Source: an uncultured Prevotella sp. (lineage in GTDB: Bacteria > Bacteroidota > Bacteroidia > Bacteroidales > Bacteroidaceae). From it: a DNA stretch of 47,684 bases. The stretch spans positions 1 to 47,684 of the forward strand of contig CAJOFA010000022.1 in the NCBI GenBank assembly GCA_905233985.1, given 5' to 3'. Under the pieces are notes generated by a model. It made no database searches, had not been told where the DNA came from, and was given only the letters and a program-made list of their open reading frames with translations. Shown one piece after another: positions 17,001-24,448 of the stretch. A program made the position numbers and the translations under genes. Position 1 is the stretch's first letter. Each line of letters opens with the position of its first letter.

Positions 17001-18205
17001 CCGACATACTTCGCCACGAGGTCCTCACGCGTCACCTCAATGAGCTGACCGCCAGGCAGGATGCCGAGGGCATAGAACATATCGGCGATGATACGCGCCA
17101 TCGTTGTCTTTCCCGTGCCTGGATTGCCCAAGAACACGAACTGGTCGCGGAACTTCGGCAGGGCATTGGGGTCGTTATGCTCGGCACGATACTGCTTGAT
17201 GTTCTCGACGATGCTATGCATCTCACGCTTCACGTCGTCAATGCCGACGAACTCATCAAGACGTGCAAGAATCTCGTCAGGTGTCTGCTCAACATAAATC
17301 TCACCTGAGATGTCGTCGGGCTGTACCTCACTGGTATGTCCGTGCTCCAGACAAAGCTTATAGATGGTATCAGCCTTCTCGGTAGCTTCGTAGGCATTGC
17401 GGAAGGTGACCTTACGATTCTTGATAACATTACGGAAGTAACCCTTCAGTTTCTTGTCGGCCTCGGGGGAGAGGGTGAGCCCGAACTTCTCTAGCTCCAA
17501 GCGACAGATATCGTGCAGGTCGGCAGCGCTACAGTCGCGCAGTTCCAGCTGCAGGGCGAAGCGGCTGCGGCCGTTCTTCTTTTTCTGGAAGTAATACTCC
17601 ACGATGCTCTTGTCACCAGCGAAGATGACGATGGGATAAGTGTCCCAGCCCGCCATCGTGTCACGCTCCCAGTCTTCCATCATGCTAAGCAGACGGTCAA
17701 TGGGCGTCAGGTGCTCGGTGTCACTCATCAGCAGATGCACATTGTCGATGAGCAGCAGCTGACCCTTCATGTTGGCAAGCGTGCTCTCGTTCACGGTGTT
17801 AATCCACTGGTTATACTCCGAGGCATCAACTTTCTTGATGCGCGGATTGGTGAGGATGCCGTTCTGGAGGAACTGCTGATGTACGACGTTGACGAGGTAG
17901 GACTTACCCGTACCCGAGTTACCGAGTATGAGCATATCCATCTCAGGGCGTGTGGCCATACGGCCCTCACGCTTCGTTGACAAGTAGAAGCCGATGAGTC
18001 GCTCTATCTGCTTCAGCACACCCTCCTTGCCGACGGGTGTAGGCAGGGCTACGGTTTTAGGTGCTTGCTGCGGAGCAGCAGGAGCTGACGGTGCAGGTGC
18101 TGCAGAGGGTGCAGCTTCCGATGTTGCCGGTTGGCGTGTTCCACAAGAGGTACAGAATCTCGCAGAGTCCTGTAATTCTTTATGACAATTTACACAGTAT
18201 TTCAT
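14099..18205 (-). CDS. Giant protein with zinc ribbon and five tandem CbbX/SpoVK-type AAA+ modules
   Basis: A 1368-residue cytosolic protein. Residues 4-21 hold a zinc ribbon (CVNC...CTSC), then an Ala/Pro linker to about 50. Walker A motifs: GNSGTGKS 95-102, GNPGTGKT 360-367, 634-641 and 914-921. Matching Walker B motifs are LLLIDNVH near 150 and LFIDEAY near 420, 695 and 975. A fifth module (1150-1368) has GHPETGQK (1194-1201) in place of Walker A and VIEANP for Walker B, so it cannot bind ATP normally. The middle modules resemble CbbX, SpoVK and EccA. CbbX-type enzymes usually have one module and form hexamers; five in one chain could make a dynein- or midasin-like ring. It is the last gene of the operon. 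Confidence 0.88.
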   Translation of the reverse strand: MKYCVNCHKELQDSARFCTSCGTRQPATSEAAPSAAPAPSAPAAPQQAPKTVALPTPVGKEGVLKQIERLIGFYLSTKREGRMATRPEMDMLILGNSGTGKSYLVNVVHQQFLQNGILTNPRIKKVDASEYNQWINTVNESTLANMKGQLLLIDNVHLLMSDTEHLTPIDRLLSMMEDWERDTMAGWDTYPIVIFAGDKSIVEYYFQKKKNGRSRFALQLELRDCSAADLHDICRLELEKFGLTLSPEADKKLKGYFRNVIKNRKVTFRNAYEATEKADTIYKLCLEHGHTSEVQPDDISGEIYVEQTPDEILARLDEFVGIDDVKREMHSIVENIKQYRAEHNDPNALPKFRDQFVFLGNPGTGKTTMARIIADMFYALGILPGGQLIEVTREDLVAKYVGGTAPKTRQVVESAMGGVLFIDEAYTLASGDNANDFGREAINALLKPVEERRGDFVCIIAGYTKEMLDFFDSNSGIPSRFNKRIEFRDYEPEQLTEIFRGKMKKEGYQPDTDADEKLGRFFEKMYKRRTKNFGNAREVMAAFDKALERHRERLSMEGKTEDYMFSRSDIEGEDALKELNVDEIVASLDRDFVGMQAVKEFVREIASQKADMDERLELGLETQQTMKLNIILTGNPGTGKTTVARKLGEILYSMKLLSAPDVIERERKDIVGKYQNSSGEEMGKACDLAMGKILFIDEAYSFAPVNDAGTKDQEATKAVEVLMKRMEDDAGKFAVILAGYPAPMDNFIRVNEGIARRITHRIHIADYTAEELMQIFRQMARKQGYTLADNLQPVLFRKINEMLSTKDKNWGNAGEMAKLLEAVKARLSLRIRELPKEQRTAEVYQTIQPEDIPFEERKVLSPDEALAALDELVGLDNIKTQLRQMVESFRADEERAKLTGETPHREAPHYIFMGNPGTGKTTVARLVADILTSFGVLSRGHLVEVTEKDLVAGYTGQTAIKTSNVIDSAMGGLLFIDEAYSLDKSADGGGGFGQEAINTLLQRLTADAGKFVCVLAGYTKEMTQFLKTNSGLERRFRMVQFDDYQPAELEQIFRNLLKKNDMKLDETAEQGLSAYFRTVYEQRNPQSFGNAGAVVNIFKQAKERQGARLADKLNKGQCTPEELKVLTLQDITGQKAGASAPTQTLMQPFSRLVGAVNAKKKMENLLNQVKLNRRRAELTHTPFVNLSMCFAFIGHPETGQKEFKEIMANVLTDIDLIESPDHMKTLSAAQMLNSATPDNERRIIDEIMAQHGKTIYVIEANPVEWKSVEERMPRLSEFVNDRFVFDDYTPDELSRLFIDHLARHNMKLADDAHDALTAYFGSHVEGGRSEMALLYNEVIYRQNTRLANATDISDDALVTIAREDIPDD

Positions 18206-18259
18206 AAAACAATGAGTTAGGAGTTATAAATTTTGAATGAGGTGTTATGGATTATCGAA

Positions 18260-19243
18260 TTATTCCGGATAGTTGTAATACCCTTCTATCTCGTGCTTCT
18301 CGAGTTTGTCGCCCTGTCCGAGTGTCACAAAGCCGAACGTGCTGCTCTCAGGGGCATATTCGAAATAGAGAATCTCGAGACCGTCAGGTCCGTCAAAGGC
18401 CATATCGGGCCGTATGCCGAAGTATTCGCCGCCATCATCGACATGCCACATGGACTGATCATTGACATTCTCGGCAACATCGGTAAACGACCATATCTTA
18501 TCGCCGCTGAACACGACCTCAACGGCAATACACTTGCCACCCTTGGGTTTAAACTGGATGTGTCCGGCAGCATACTCGTCGCCAATGGCACAGACCAGTC
18601 GGGAACGCTCGGCCTTGCCGCCGTACTTCTTCTCCATACGCTTCACGATGTTCTCGGGCAGCGAACGGCGCTCAGCATCAGTATCCCCGAAGCCATAGAT
18701 GTCGAGGGGTCTGCGCAGGGCGAGATATTCCTCAGAAAGCAGCCAACGCAGTCCCCAGCCATTCCACGTAAAGCCATCGCCGTCTATTTCGGCAGCACGA
18801 CGGAAGGCAGCAGAGTCGGCAAACTCATAGACCATGCCCTGCATGGGGTGTTCTGTGCTGCGCAGCATTCCGTTGTCGGCATTGCTGTCGGTGATTTCAC
18901 GTACAGGATGGCAGTCAAAGAACTGTCCTTTCTCAAAAACCTTGTTGTAACGGTTGGAAGCATGACGGAAGGCTTCCATCAGGATGAAGGGGCCCGTACC
19001 GTGATCATCCACATCGTCGGGACGCGAGAGTCCGGCCCAGTAAACCACCTGTGTATGGTCTGCTCCCTGATAATAAATAGGTACAGGGGGCGTTGCACAA
19101 TTGATGCCAGTGTTGGCATAGACTCTTTTCGTCCATTCATTATTGGGGGCAGGCTGTCCGATGGACACGGTTTCCTGCGCCACGGCTGAACCGCTGAACA
19201 TCGTCAGCACGGCAGCCATCATAAATACATATCGTTTGCTCAT
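18260..19243 (-). CDS. Secreted protein of unknown function in the AAA+ operon
   Basis: A 327-residue exported protein; the start at 19243 gives a clean signal peptide (MSKRYVFMMAAVLTMFSGSA then VAQETV). The mature part is rich in Trp, Tyr and Asp, for example VPIYYQGADHTQVVYWAGL, ADNGMLRSTEHPMQGMVYEF and CIAVEVVFSGDKIWSFTDVA. I recognise no family or catalytic motif. It lies between the two AAA+ ATPase genes with gaps of about 53 bp on each side, which suggests a shared role, perhaps as an envelope substrate or sensor. Confidence 0.75.
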   Translation of the reverse strand: MSKRYVFMMAAVLTMFSGSAVAQETVSIGQPAPNNEWTKRVYANTGINCATPPVPIYYQGADHTQVVYWAGLSRPDDVDDHGTGPFILMEAFRHASNRYNKVFEKGQFFDCHPVREITDSNADNGMLRSTEHPMQGMVYEFADSAAFRRAAEIDGDGFTWNGWGLRWLLSEEYLALRRPLDIYGFGDTDAERRSLPENIVKRMEKKYGGKAERSRLVCAIGDEYAAGHIQFKPKGGKCIAVEVVFSGDKIWSFTDVAENVNDQSMWHVDDGGEYFGIRPDMAFDGPDGLEILYFEYAPESSTFGFVTLGQGDKLEKHEIEGYYNYPE

Positions 19244-19295
19244 ATTTATAGTTTTTGTCAGGGTGTTATTTTCTGATCTCGTTGATGGCCCCACT

Positions 19296-20303
19296 TCATT
19301 CGAAAGCTCCCTTTACGTCCTCCAAGGTCAGTTCAGACAGCTGTTCTCTGCTGGTATTGCTTGTCTGCGACAGACGGTTGGCCTGACGCTGGATAGCCTT
19401 CTCGAACATGTTACGGACGTAACGGGCATTACCGAAGTTACGGTCCTTATGCTCCACGACGTAGGATAGTCTCTGGCGCAGATAAGAGGAAGCCTCTGAC
19501 GTCATGGTATATTGGTTCTTGCGAAGGTACATCTGGAAGATGTCGTAGAGCTCGCGGGGCGTATAGTCGGGGAAGTTGATGTATTTGTTGAAGCGTGACT
19601 GCAGTCCCGGGTTGGAGTCGATAAAGCGCTGCATCTCGCTGCTGTAGCCTGCCACGATGACCACCAGCTTGTCACGGTCGTCCTCCATGCGCTTCAGCAG
19701 GGTGGAGATGGCTTCCTGTCCGTAGTCGCTGCCCCGTCCGCCGTCAGGTACCAGGGCGTAGGCTTCATCAATGAAGAGCACACCGTTGAGGGCAGAGTCC
19801 ACAATGGCATTGGTCTTCTGAGCCGTCTGTCCCACATATTCTGCCACGAGTCCTGAGCGGTCGGTCTCCACCATGTGACCACGCTTCAGGATGCCGAGGT
19901 CCTTGTAGATACGTGCCACGATGCGGGCCACCGTCGTCTTACCTGTACCGGGACTTCCCGTGAAGACCAGGTGATAGGACATCTTCGGCGTCTTCATGCC
20001 CTGCTTTTTACGTTCCTGCTGCACCTTCACGAAGTTGGCGAGCGAACGCACCTCCTCCTTTACCGACTCCAGACCGATGAGCTCGTCGAGTTCCTGATAG
20101 GGGTCACCCTCCAAGGTCTCGTTGATTACGACGCTGTCACGTTCCACAGAGTCTGTCTGCTCCGTGCCGTCAGTCTTTTTCTCCTTGATTTTGTCGTCTG
20201 CCTTATCTGCTACATAAGTCAGGACACCCAGAGCTATGAAAAACGCAATGAGGACACCGCCGATGACGATGATGATTTTAGTTGTATTGTTGCTTACATT
20301 CAT
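19296..20303 (-). CDS. Membrane-anchored CbbX/SpoVK-type AAA+ ATPase
   Basis: A 335-residue protein with one N-terminal transmembrane helix (residues 10-30, KIIIVIGGVLIAFFIALGVL), a charged linker, and a single AAA+ module: Walker A GSPGTGKT near 121-128, Walker B GVLFIDEAYAL, sensor 1 VIVAGYSSEM and arginine finger region GLQSRFNKYINF. It is close in sequence style to the middle modules of the giant protein. The start at 20303 was chosen because it overlaps the previous stop as ATGA. It may recruit the giant ATPase to the membrane or remodel a membrane partner. Confidence 0.88.
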   Translation of the reverse strand: MNVSNNTTKIIIVIGGVLIAFFIALGVLTYVADKADDKIKEKKTDGTEQTDSVERDSVVINETLEGDPYQELDELIGLESVKEEVRSLANFVKVQQERKKQGMKTPKMSYHLVFTGSPGTGKTTVARIVARIYKDLGILKRGHMVETDRSGLVAEYVGQTAQKTNAIVDSALNGVLFIDEAYALVPDGGRGSDYGQEAISTLLKRMEDDRDKLVVIVAGYSSEMQRFIDSNPGLQSRFNKYINFPDYTPRELYDIFQMYLRKNQYTMTSEASSYLRQRLSYVVEHKDRNFGNARYVRNMFEKAIQRQANRLSQTSNTSREQLSELTLEDVKGAFE

Positions 20304-20695
20304 CTTGTTACGAATATGACATATATTATATAAGGTAAGACATAGCAAAGTGCATCCAGTACGTCAGGCGTTCCGGGGCAAAGCCCTGCAAACTGCAACA
20401 GCTCGGAGAGGAGCCCCAGCATAGGAATGACGGAAGCCCACAACAGCCTCGCTGACAGGGGGAAGGAGCGGAAGAGCATGTCGGCCAGCAACACGTAAGA
20501 GCCTGACCACAGCGCCCCCGGGAGGTTATAGACCACGAACTCAGGCCATGCTGCCAAGTCGGTACGCACCGCGTCGAGCCGTTCCGTGAGCCCTAACGCA
20601 TCGGTGACCCTGAACAAGAGCAAAGAGGCAGGCCGCTGCAACAGATAGATGCAACCGCCGCCCATCAGGAGTATCATACCCAGTATTGCCCTCAC
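20300..20695 (-). CDS. Small membrane protein, possibly VanZ-like
   Basis: A 131-residue protein with about four hydrophobic segments. The C-terminal part, SELLQFAGLCPGTPDVLDAL, has a Glu-Gln helix then a Pro-Gly-Thr-x-Asp turn like that of VanZ-type proteins, but the match is weak. The start follows the beta-helix gene by a single base, and its stop overlaps the next start (ATGA), so it is translationally coupled to the membrane AAA+ ATPase and may work with it. Confidence 0.65.
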   Translation of the reverse strand: MRAILGMILLMGGGCIYLLQRPASLLLFRVTDALGLTERLDAVRTDLAAWPEFVVYNLPGALWSGSYVLLADMLFRSFPLSARLLWASVIPMLGLLSELLQFAGLCPGTPDVLDALCYVLPYIIYVIFVTR

Positions 20696-20696
20696 A

Positions 20697-21626
20697 CTAC
20701 TCGTTGGGAATCAGGACAGCAGGTCCTATGCCACGCGGCTCGATGTTCTCCATCCCTGTGACGCCGTGGAAGCGCACATCATCACGTGGGATGATGGCTT
20801 TGTCCATCGTACCCAGGTTCTCCGTCGGATGCCACACGTCACAATTGACGAGCACGAACTCCCGGTCGAAATAGAACAGCATACGCTGCTGTCCGTTACG
20901 ATAGAAGCGGCAGTCGTCGAAAGCCACATCGCTCTTCTGTCCCTCGATGAGTATCTCGGAACCGCTGTCGCGGAAGTCGCAATGATAGAAGCGGCAGCCC
21001 TCTGACTCGAACAGCTGCAGGAGTCCGTACGAGCAGTCATGCACCACGCACTTATAGAGCGACACGTTCGTTGTATACTCTGCCACCAAACCGTAGGTGC
21101 CGCAACCATAGAGGTCACAGTCCTTGCAAAAGACGTTACGTCCGCCCGTCACACCGATGACACCTCCCATGCAGAAGCCGCCCTTGGTATGGCCGATGGT
21201 CAGGTTGTCCAGCGTGATTTCCTCGCAGTCCACGAAGTTCATCACGTAGCTGTAACGCGGCTCAACCACGATGCTGGAACCTCCTTCACCACTGATAATC
21301 AGGTTCTTGAAGTTCTTGAGCGTCAACTGCTGACCATCTGCGACATCCTCGCTGACGGCACACTCAGAGTCAACATCTTCCGGAGATGACAGCCACGCAC
21401 GACCGATGATTCCTGTGAAGTATGCCTCGTCTTCGAGAATCACCGACAGGTTAATCTCGGTGTTGGCAGCTACGAGGATGGTGCGGTTAGAGCCCAGCGC
21501 CTGGAAGAACTCCTTTTCGTTGGTGACGCGGTAGGTCGGCTCGCCGTTCACGATCTTCATGCTCTGGGCACGCCCTGTCGTCACAGCCAAGACCACCAAC
21601 GCCAAAAACAAAACTCTTTTAATCAT
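20697..21626 (-). CDS. Secreted right-handed beta-helix protein
   Basis: A 309-residue protein with a signal peptide (MIKRVLFLALVVLAVTTG then RAQS). From about residue 100 it is built of short parallel-beta-helix coils with repeated patterns such as NLIISGEGGSSIVVEP, EEITLDNLTIGHTKGG, NVFCKDCDLYGCGTYG and NVSLYKCVVHDCSYG, as in pectate-lyase-like folds. No catalytic set of a polysaccharide lyase is evident, so binding or structural roles are as likely. Unusually rich in Cys for an exported protein. It is coupled to the downstream membrane genes. Confidence 0.78.
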   Translation of the reverse strand: MIKRVLFLALVVLAVTTGRAQSMKIVNGEPTYRVTNEKEFFQALGSNRTILVAANTEINLSVILEDEAYFTGIIGRAWLSSPEDVDSECAVSEDVADGQQLTLKNFKNLIISGEGGSSIVVEPRYSYVMNFVDCEEITLDNLTIGHTKGGFCMGGVIGVTGGRNVFCKDCDLYGCGTYGLVAEYTTNVSLYKCVVHDCSYGLLQLFESEGCRFYHCDFRDSGSEILIEGQKSDVAFDDCRFYRNGQQRMLFYFDREFVLVNCDVWHPTENLGTMDKAIIPRDDVRFHGVTGMENIEPRGIGPAVLIPNE

Positions 21627-21639
21627 ACAAATATCGTTT

Positions 21640-21676
21640 GCCCCTTCTCCCCTCCCCCGTTTCGGGGAGTGGTCAG
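21640..21676. repeat. C/G-run palindromic fragment between TMEM43 and beta-helix genes
   Basis: CCCCTTCTCCCCTCCCCCG is followed by GGGGAGTGGTCAGGG, an imperfect hairpin of the same style as the element inside the DUF58 gene. It fills most of the 60-bp gap. Confidence 0.55.
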
Positions 21677-21686
21677 GGATAAAGAC

Positions 21687-23021
21687 TTATTTCTTATTCA
21701 TCAAATCCTTCACCTTGTCCTTGCCCTTGAAAGCAAACATCCAGATGAGCAGACCGGCGCCCACCAGCAGGCAGATGCTCAGCACAGGACGGTAGAACAG
21801 CCATGCTATAGCGATGACGATGAGTGACCAGACAATACCGAGGATGGTGCAAACGATACCGACACCCCAACCGACGATATTGGCCACGAAGGGAACAACC
21901 TTCAGGATAGCCTCGATGAAGCCGAAGATGCTCTTCAGACCGACAATCACGAGGATGCAGCCCAACAGACGGAATATCCACTTCATCATGTTGTTGCTGC
22001 TCTCGGCAGAGTCAAACACCTCCTGTGAAGACTTCTTGCCCATGCTGAGACTCTGGAAGGTCTCGCCGTTCTTGGCCTTGTAGGGCTTGAAGGTGTCACC
22101 ATCGACAACAGCCGTCACCGTCACCTTGGCAGGAACAACCTTCTCGAACGTCACACGCACGTCACCCACCTCAGGAGAACCAGGCGCACGACCGAAGTAC
22201 AGCACGTTGCCGGCCTGGTGCACATATTCAAAGTCCTTCTTGTTCTGGGCGTTGGCCATGATGCTGTCAGTCACGTGCTGGATAGAGTCCTGCACGGCCT
22301 TGGCAGAGTCAGAGAGTGCCACTGTCTGGGCAGGCTCCTCCTTGACGGGCTGCTTCTTCTGCACACCATAGAAACGCTCGTAGGCGGTCTGGGCGTTCTT
22401 GTCAAACTGACGCAGCATGTTCTCACCGATGGCCAGTTCCATGTTCTCCTTCGAGGAAATGCTGTGAATCAGGCTCTCGCTCAGCTTGTAGGCACCGAAC
22501 GATACGTTCTGGGCATACTGCTGTGCGGGCTCAACGGTCGTCAGCACGAAGTTCTTGTTCTGATAGGCAGGATCCTTGAAGTTCGCCGACTCCGTGGGTG
22601 TGCTCACCCATGCCTTGCTGTAAGTGTAGGTCGTCGTGGTCTCCTGCTTGCCACCTAGTTTGTCCTTCGACTCGCTGTGCGACTCCTCTACCCACTGATA
22701 GTACTCCACCGTGCGCTTGATGGAGATAGCCTTGGCACCGATGCCGAACTGGGCATCCTGCAGTGAGTCCTCGGTGGTAGCCATCGCCGAACCGCAGACC
22801 AGCTCACCCTCGAGGGCGGCATCCTTCTTCTCGGGATTCACCATCTCCTTGCACACCTCGCGTGCCTCGTCGAGCATGTCACCGGTCTTCACCGTACGAC
22901 CCTCGTTCCACCATAATAACACGGTACCTGCAATGAAGAGCAGAATACCCATACCAATACCACCACATGAACTTTTCACTCTCGAGCCGTAGCCCGTTGT
23001 CTTTGTTTCTGTATAAGCCAT
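21687..23021 (-). CDS. TMEM43 family membrane protein
   Basis: A 444-residue protein of the TMEM43/LUMA family, best known from the eukaryotic inner nuclear membrane but also found in bacteria. One helix lies at residues 19-38 (GIGMGILLFIAGTVLLWWNEG, followed by the family's RTVKT), then a large extracytoplasmic region, and at least three helices in the C-terminal 100 residues. It is the first gene of the run leading to both AAA+ ATPases. Function in bacteria is unknown; a membrane-organising role is inferred from the family. Confidence 0.85.
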   Translation of the reverse strand: MAYTETKTTGYGSRVKSSCGGIGMGILLFIAGTVLLWWNEGRTVKTGDMLDEAREVCKEMVNPEKKDAALEGELVCGSAMATTEDSLQDAQFGIGAKAISIKRTVEYYQWVEESHSESKDKLGGKQETTTTYTYSKAWVSTPTESANFKDPAYQNKNFVLTTVEPAQQYAQNVSFGAYKLSESLIHSISSKENMELAIGENMLRQFDKNAQTAYERFYGVQKKQPVKEEPAQTVALSDSAKAVQDSIQHVTDSIMANAQNKKDFEYVHQAGNVLYFGRAPGSPEVGDVRVTFEKVVPAKVTVTAVVDGDTFKPYKAKNGETFQSLSMGKKSSQEVFDSAESSNNMMKWIFRLLGCILVIVGLKSIFGFIEAILKVVPFVANIVGWGVGIVCTILGIVWSLIVIAIAWLFYRPVLSICLLVGAGLLIWMFAFKGKDKVKDLMNKK

Positions 23022-23045
23022 AATTTTTAATTTAAGTATTTATAG

Positions 23046-23153
23046 TTAATTCATAATCAGCTTCGCAAGCAGCGTGCAATGTTGCGATTTAGCGAGGGCT
23101 ATCAAGCTTGCTTGAATGGCCGAGCGTGAGCAACTTCGCGCCGTTTCACGGCG
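23046..23153 (-). repeat. Dispersed GC-rich repeat in the leader of the TMEM43 gene
   Basis: Just downstream of the -7 box the leader reads GCGCCGTGAAACGGCGC (a hairpin), then TTGCTCACGCTCGGCC, CAAGCAAGCTTG and GCTGCTTGCGAAGC. Related GCTTGC/CTCGG words occur in the flavodoxin leader (28735-28808), at 25361-25410, near 31553-31605 and inside the DUF6624 gene (35541-35615). This is a family of dispersed repeats placed mostly at gene starts. Confidence 0.65.
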
Positions 23154-23161
23154 CAAAGGTA
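23154..23161 (-). promoter_or_regulatory. -7 box for the TMEM43-AAA+ operon
   Basis: TACCTTTG on the minus strand, about 130 bp before the TMEM43 start, leaving a long leader occupied by the repeat. No TTTG at the usual -33 spacing. Confidence 0.55.
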
Positions 23162-23242
23162 CAAAATATTACGCAAAAAAACTTGTCAATTTGTAACAAA
23201 TATTTGTCGGAATATGAAAAAAATCATAGAAAGTGAATTTTT

Positions 23243-23713
23243 TCAACGCTCAATACGGTCAATTCGCAGCCTCAGCACACCGGCAGGAACATGCACCTCC
23301 ACGACGTCACCGGCCTTTTTGTTCAACATCGCCTGGGCGATGGGCGACTTGATGGAGATCTTCCCCTCACGGATGTCAGCCTCGTGCGGACTGGCAATGG
23401 TATAAGTCATCTTGCTGTTGTTGGCCAGATTGGTCATCTCCACCCTGCTCAGCAGCTGCACACTGTCGCCGTCCAACCGTGACGTGTCAATGACACGTGC
23501 ATGAGCCAGCACCCGTTGCTTGAAACGGATTCTGCCCAGCAGCCGTGCCTGTTCACGCTTGGCGGCATGATACTCGAAGTTCTCGCTGAGGTCGCCCTTG
23601 TCGCGGGCCTCGGCAATGGCCTCCCTCACCTGGGGCAGTTCCACACTCTCCAGCTGACGGAGCTCGGCCACGAGCTTGTCGTAGCCCTCCTGCGACATAT
23701 ACTCAAAAGTCAT
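23243..23713 (-). CDS. greA: Transcription elongation factor GreA/GreB type
   Basis: A 156-residue Gre factor that rescues backtracked RNA polymerase by stimulating transcript cleavage. The N-terminal coiled coil carries the acidic tip in DKGDLSENFEYHAAKREQ, and the C-terminal FKBP-like domain ends with SPIAQAMLNKKAGDVVEV. The ATG at 23713 overlaps the upstream stop; an internal ATG at 23698 (MSQEGYDKL) would start 4 bp after that stop and is the alternative. Coupled to the secreted-protein gene upstream. Confidence 0.93.
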   Translation of the reverse strand: MTFEYMSQEGYDKLVAELRQLESVELPQVREAIAEARDKGDLSENFEYHAAKREQARLLGRIRFKQRVLAHARVIDTSRLDGDSVQLLSRVEMTNLANNSKMTYTIASPHEADIREGKISIKSPIAQAMLNKKAGDVVEVHVPAGVLRLRIDRIER

Positions 23714-24368
23714 CGTCCACGTCCTCAATTACCTCAGACTTCGAGAACACAGGCTTCATGCCGTCCCACTTGAAGGTATGTTCCAGATGACCTCGCGGTC
23801 CGAACTCCGAAATCTTCAGGTCCTTGCCTTCCCGTGGCAGCTGATAGTAGAACTTGGTGTCCTCCGTGGTGCGGAAGCCGTCGATGATGTGCGGCTCAGG
23901 GGTCAGCGTGTGTTTCTGTGGGGAATAGTCATAGAAGCAGACAAAATGAATGGAGGGGTCGATGGGCTTGCCAAAGTAGATGCCCAGCAGCCGATGACCG
24001 TTGGAGCGCTTCCAGTAGCACACTTTCAGGAACTCCGCCCCCATGTGGTTGGCACCCGCCTCTACCCATCCGTTCTCGCGTTCATAGTACACCGTTGGCA
24101 GCCCCTCGCCATAGCGCTCGATGTACTGGCCTTTCTTCATCGTCTTCATCCCCTTGATGGCATAGGTCACCATCCATGTGGGCCACCGCTTGTTGAAACA
24201 TTCGAGCATGGCAGTCAGCGAACCGTCACCCGCACCGCTCAGCGTCTCGTTTTCCCACTCGCTGTCAATCACCACCACGCTGGTACTGCCGCTATAGACA
24301 TCCTGCCCTACTACCGTCGTGAAAGCCATCATCGCCAGCACAACAATTAACATCATTCTCTTCATCAT
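23703..24368 (-). CDS. Secreted protein of unknown function upstream of greA
   Basis: A 221-residue exported protein with a signal peptide (MMKRMMLIVVLAMMAFTTVV then GQDVYSG). Residues 30-130 contain several Trp and Tyr (NKRWPTWMVTYAIKGMK, GLPTVYYERENGWVEAG), and the C-terminus ends in acidic residues (DVDDDF). No family recognised. It has a canonical promoter and overlaps the greA start, so the two are likely one transcript. Confidence 0.78.
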   Translation of the reverse strand: MMKRMMLIVVLAMMAFTTVVGQDVYSGSTSVVVIDSEWENETLSGAGDGSLTAMLECFNKRWPTWMVTYAIKGMKTMKKGQYIERYGEGLPTVYYERENGWVEAGANHMGAEFLKVCYWKRSNGHRLLGIYFGKPIDPSIHFVCFYDYSPQKHTLTPEPHIIDGFRTTEDTKFYYQLPREGKDLKISEFGPRGHLEHTFKWDGMKPVFSKSEVIEDVDDDF

Positions 24369-24393
24369 GCTTTTTTGTTTTTAGTTGATGGTG

Positions 24394-24425
24394 CAAAAGT
24401 ACAACTTTTCCTGCAAACTCCCAAA
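24394..24425 (-). promoter_or_regulatory. Promoter of the secreted-protein-greA pair
   Basis: Minus strand TTTG (24422-24425), 20 bp, TACTTTTG (24394-24401). The spacer GGAGTTTGCAGGAAAAGTTG closely matches that of the WG-gene promoter. Confidence 0.8.
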
Positions 24426-24448
24426 TAATCTGCCGAAATTTGCATCAG

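Noticed and set aside
18233..19189. A 318-residue plus-strand frame
   Set aside because: It is antisense to the secreted protein that has a signal peptide and operon context; the frame has no recognisable domain or promoter.
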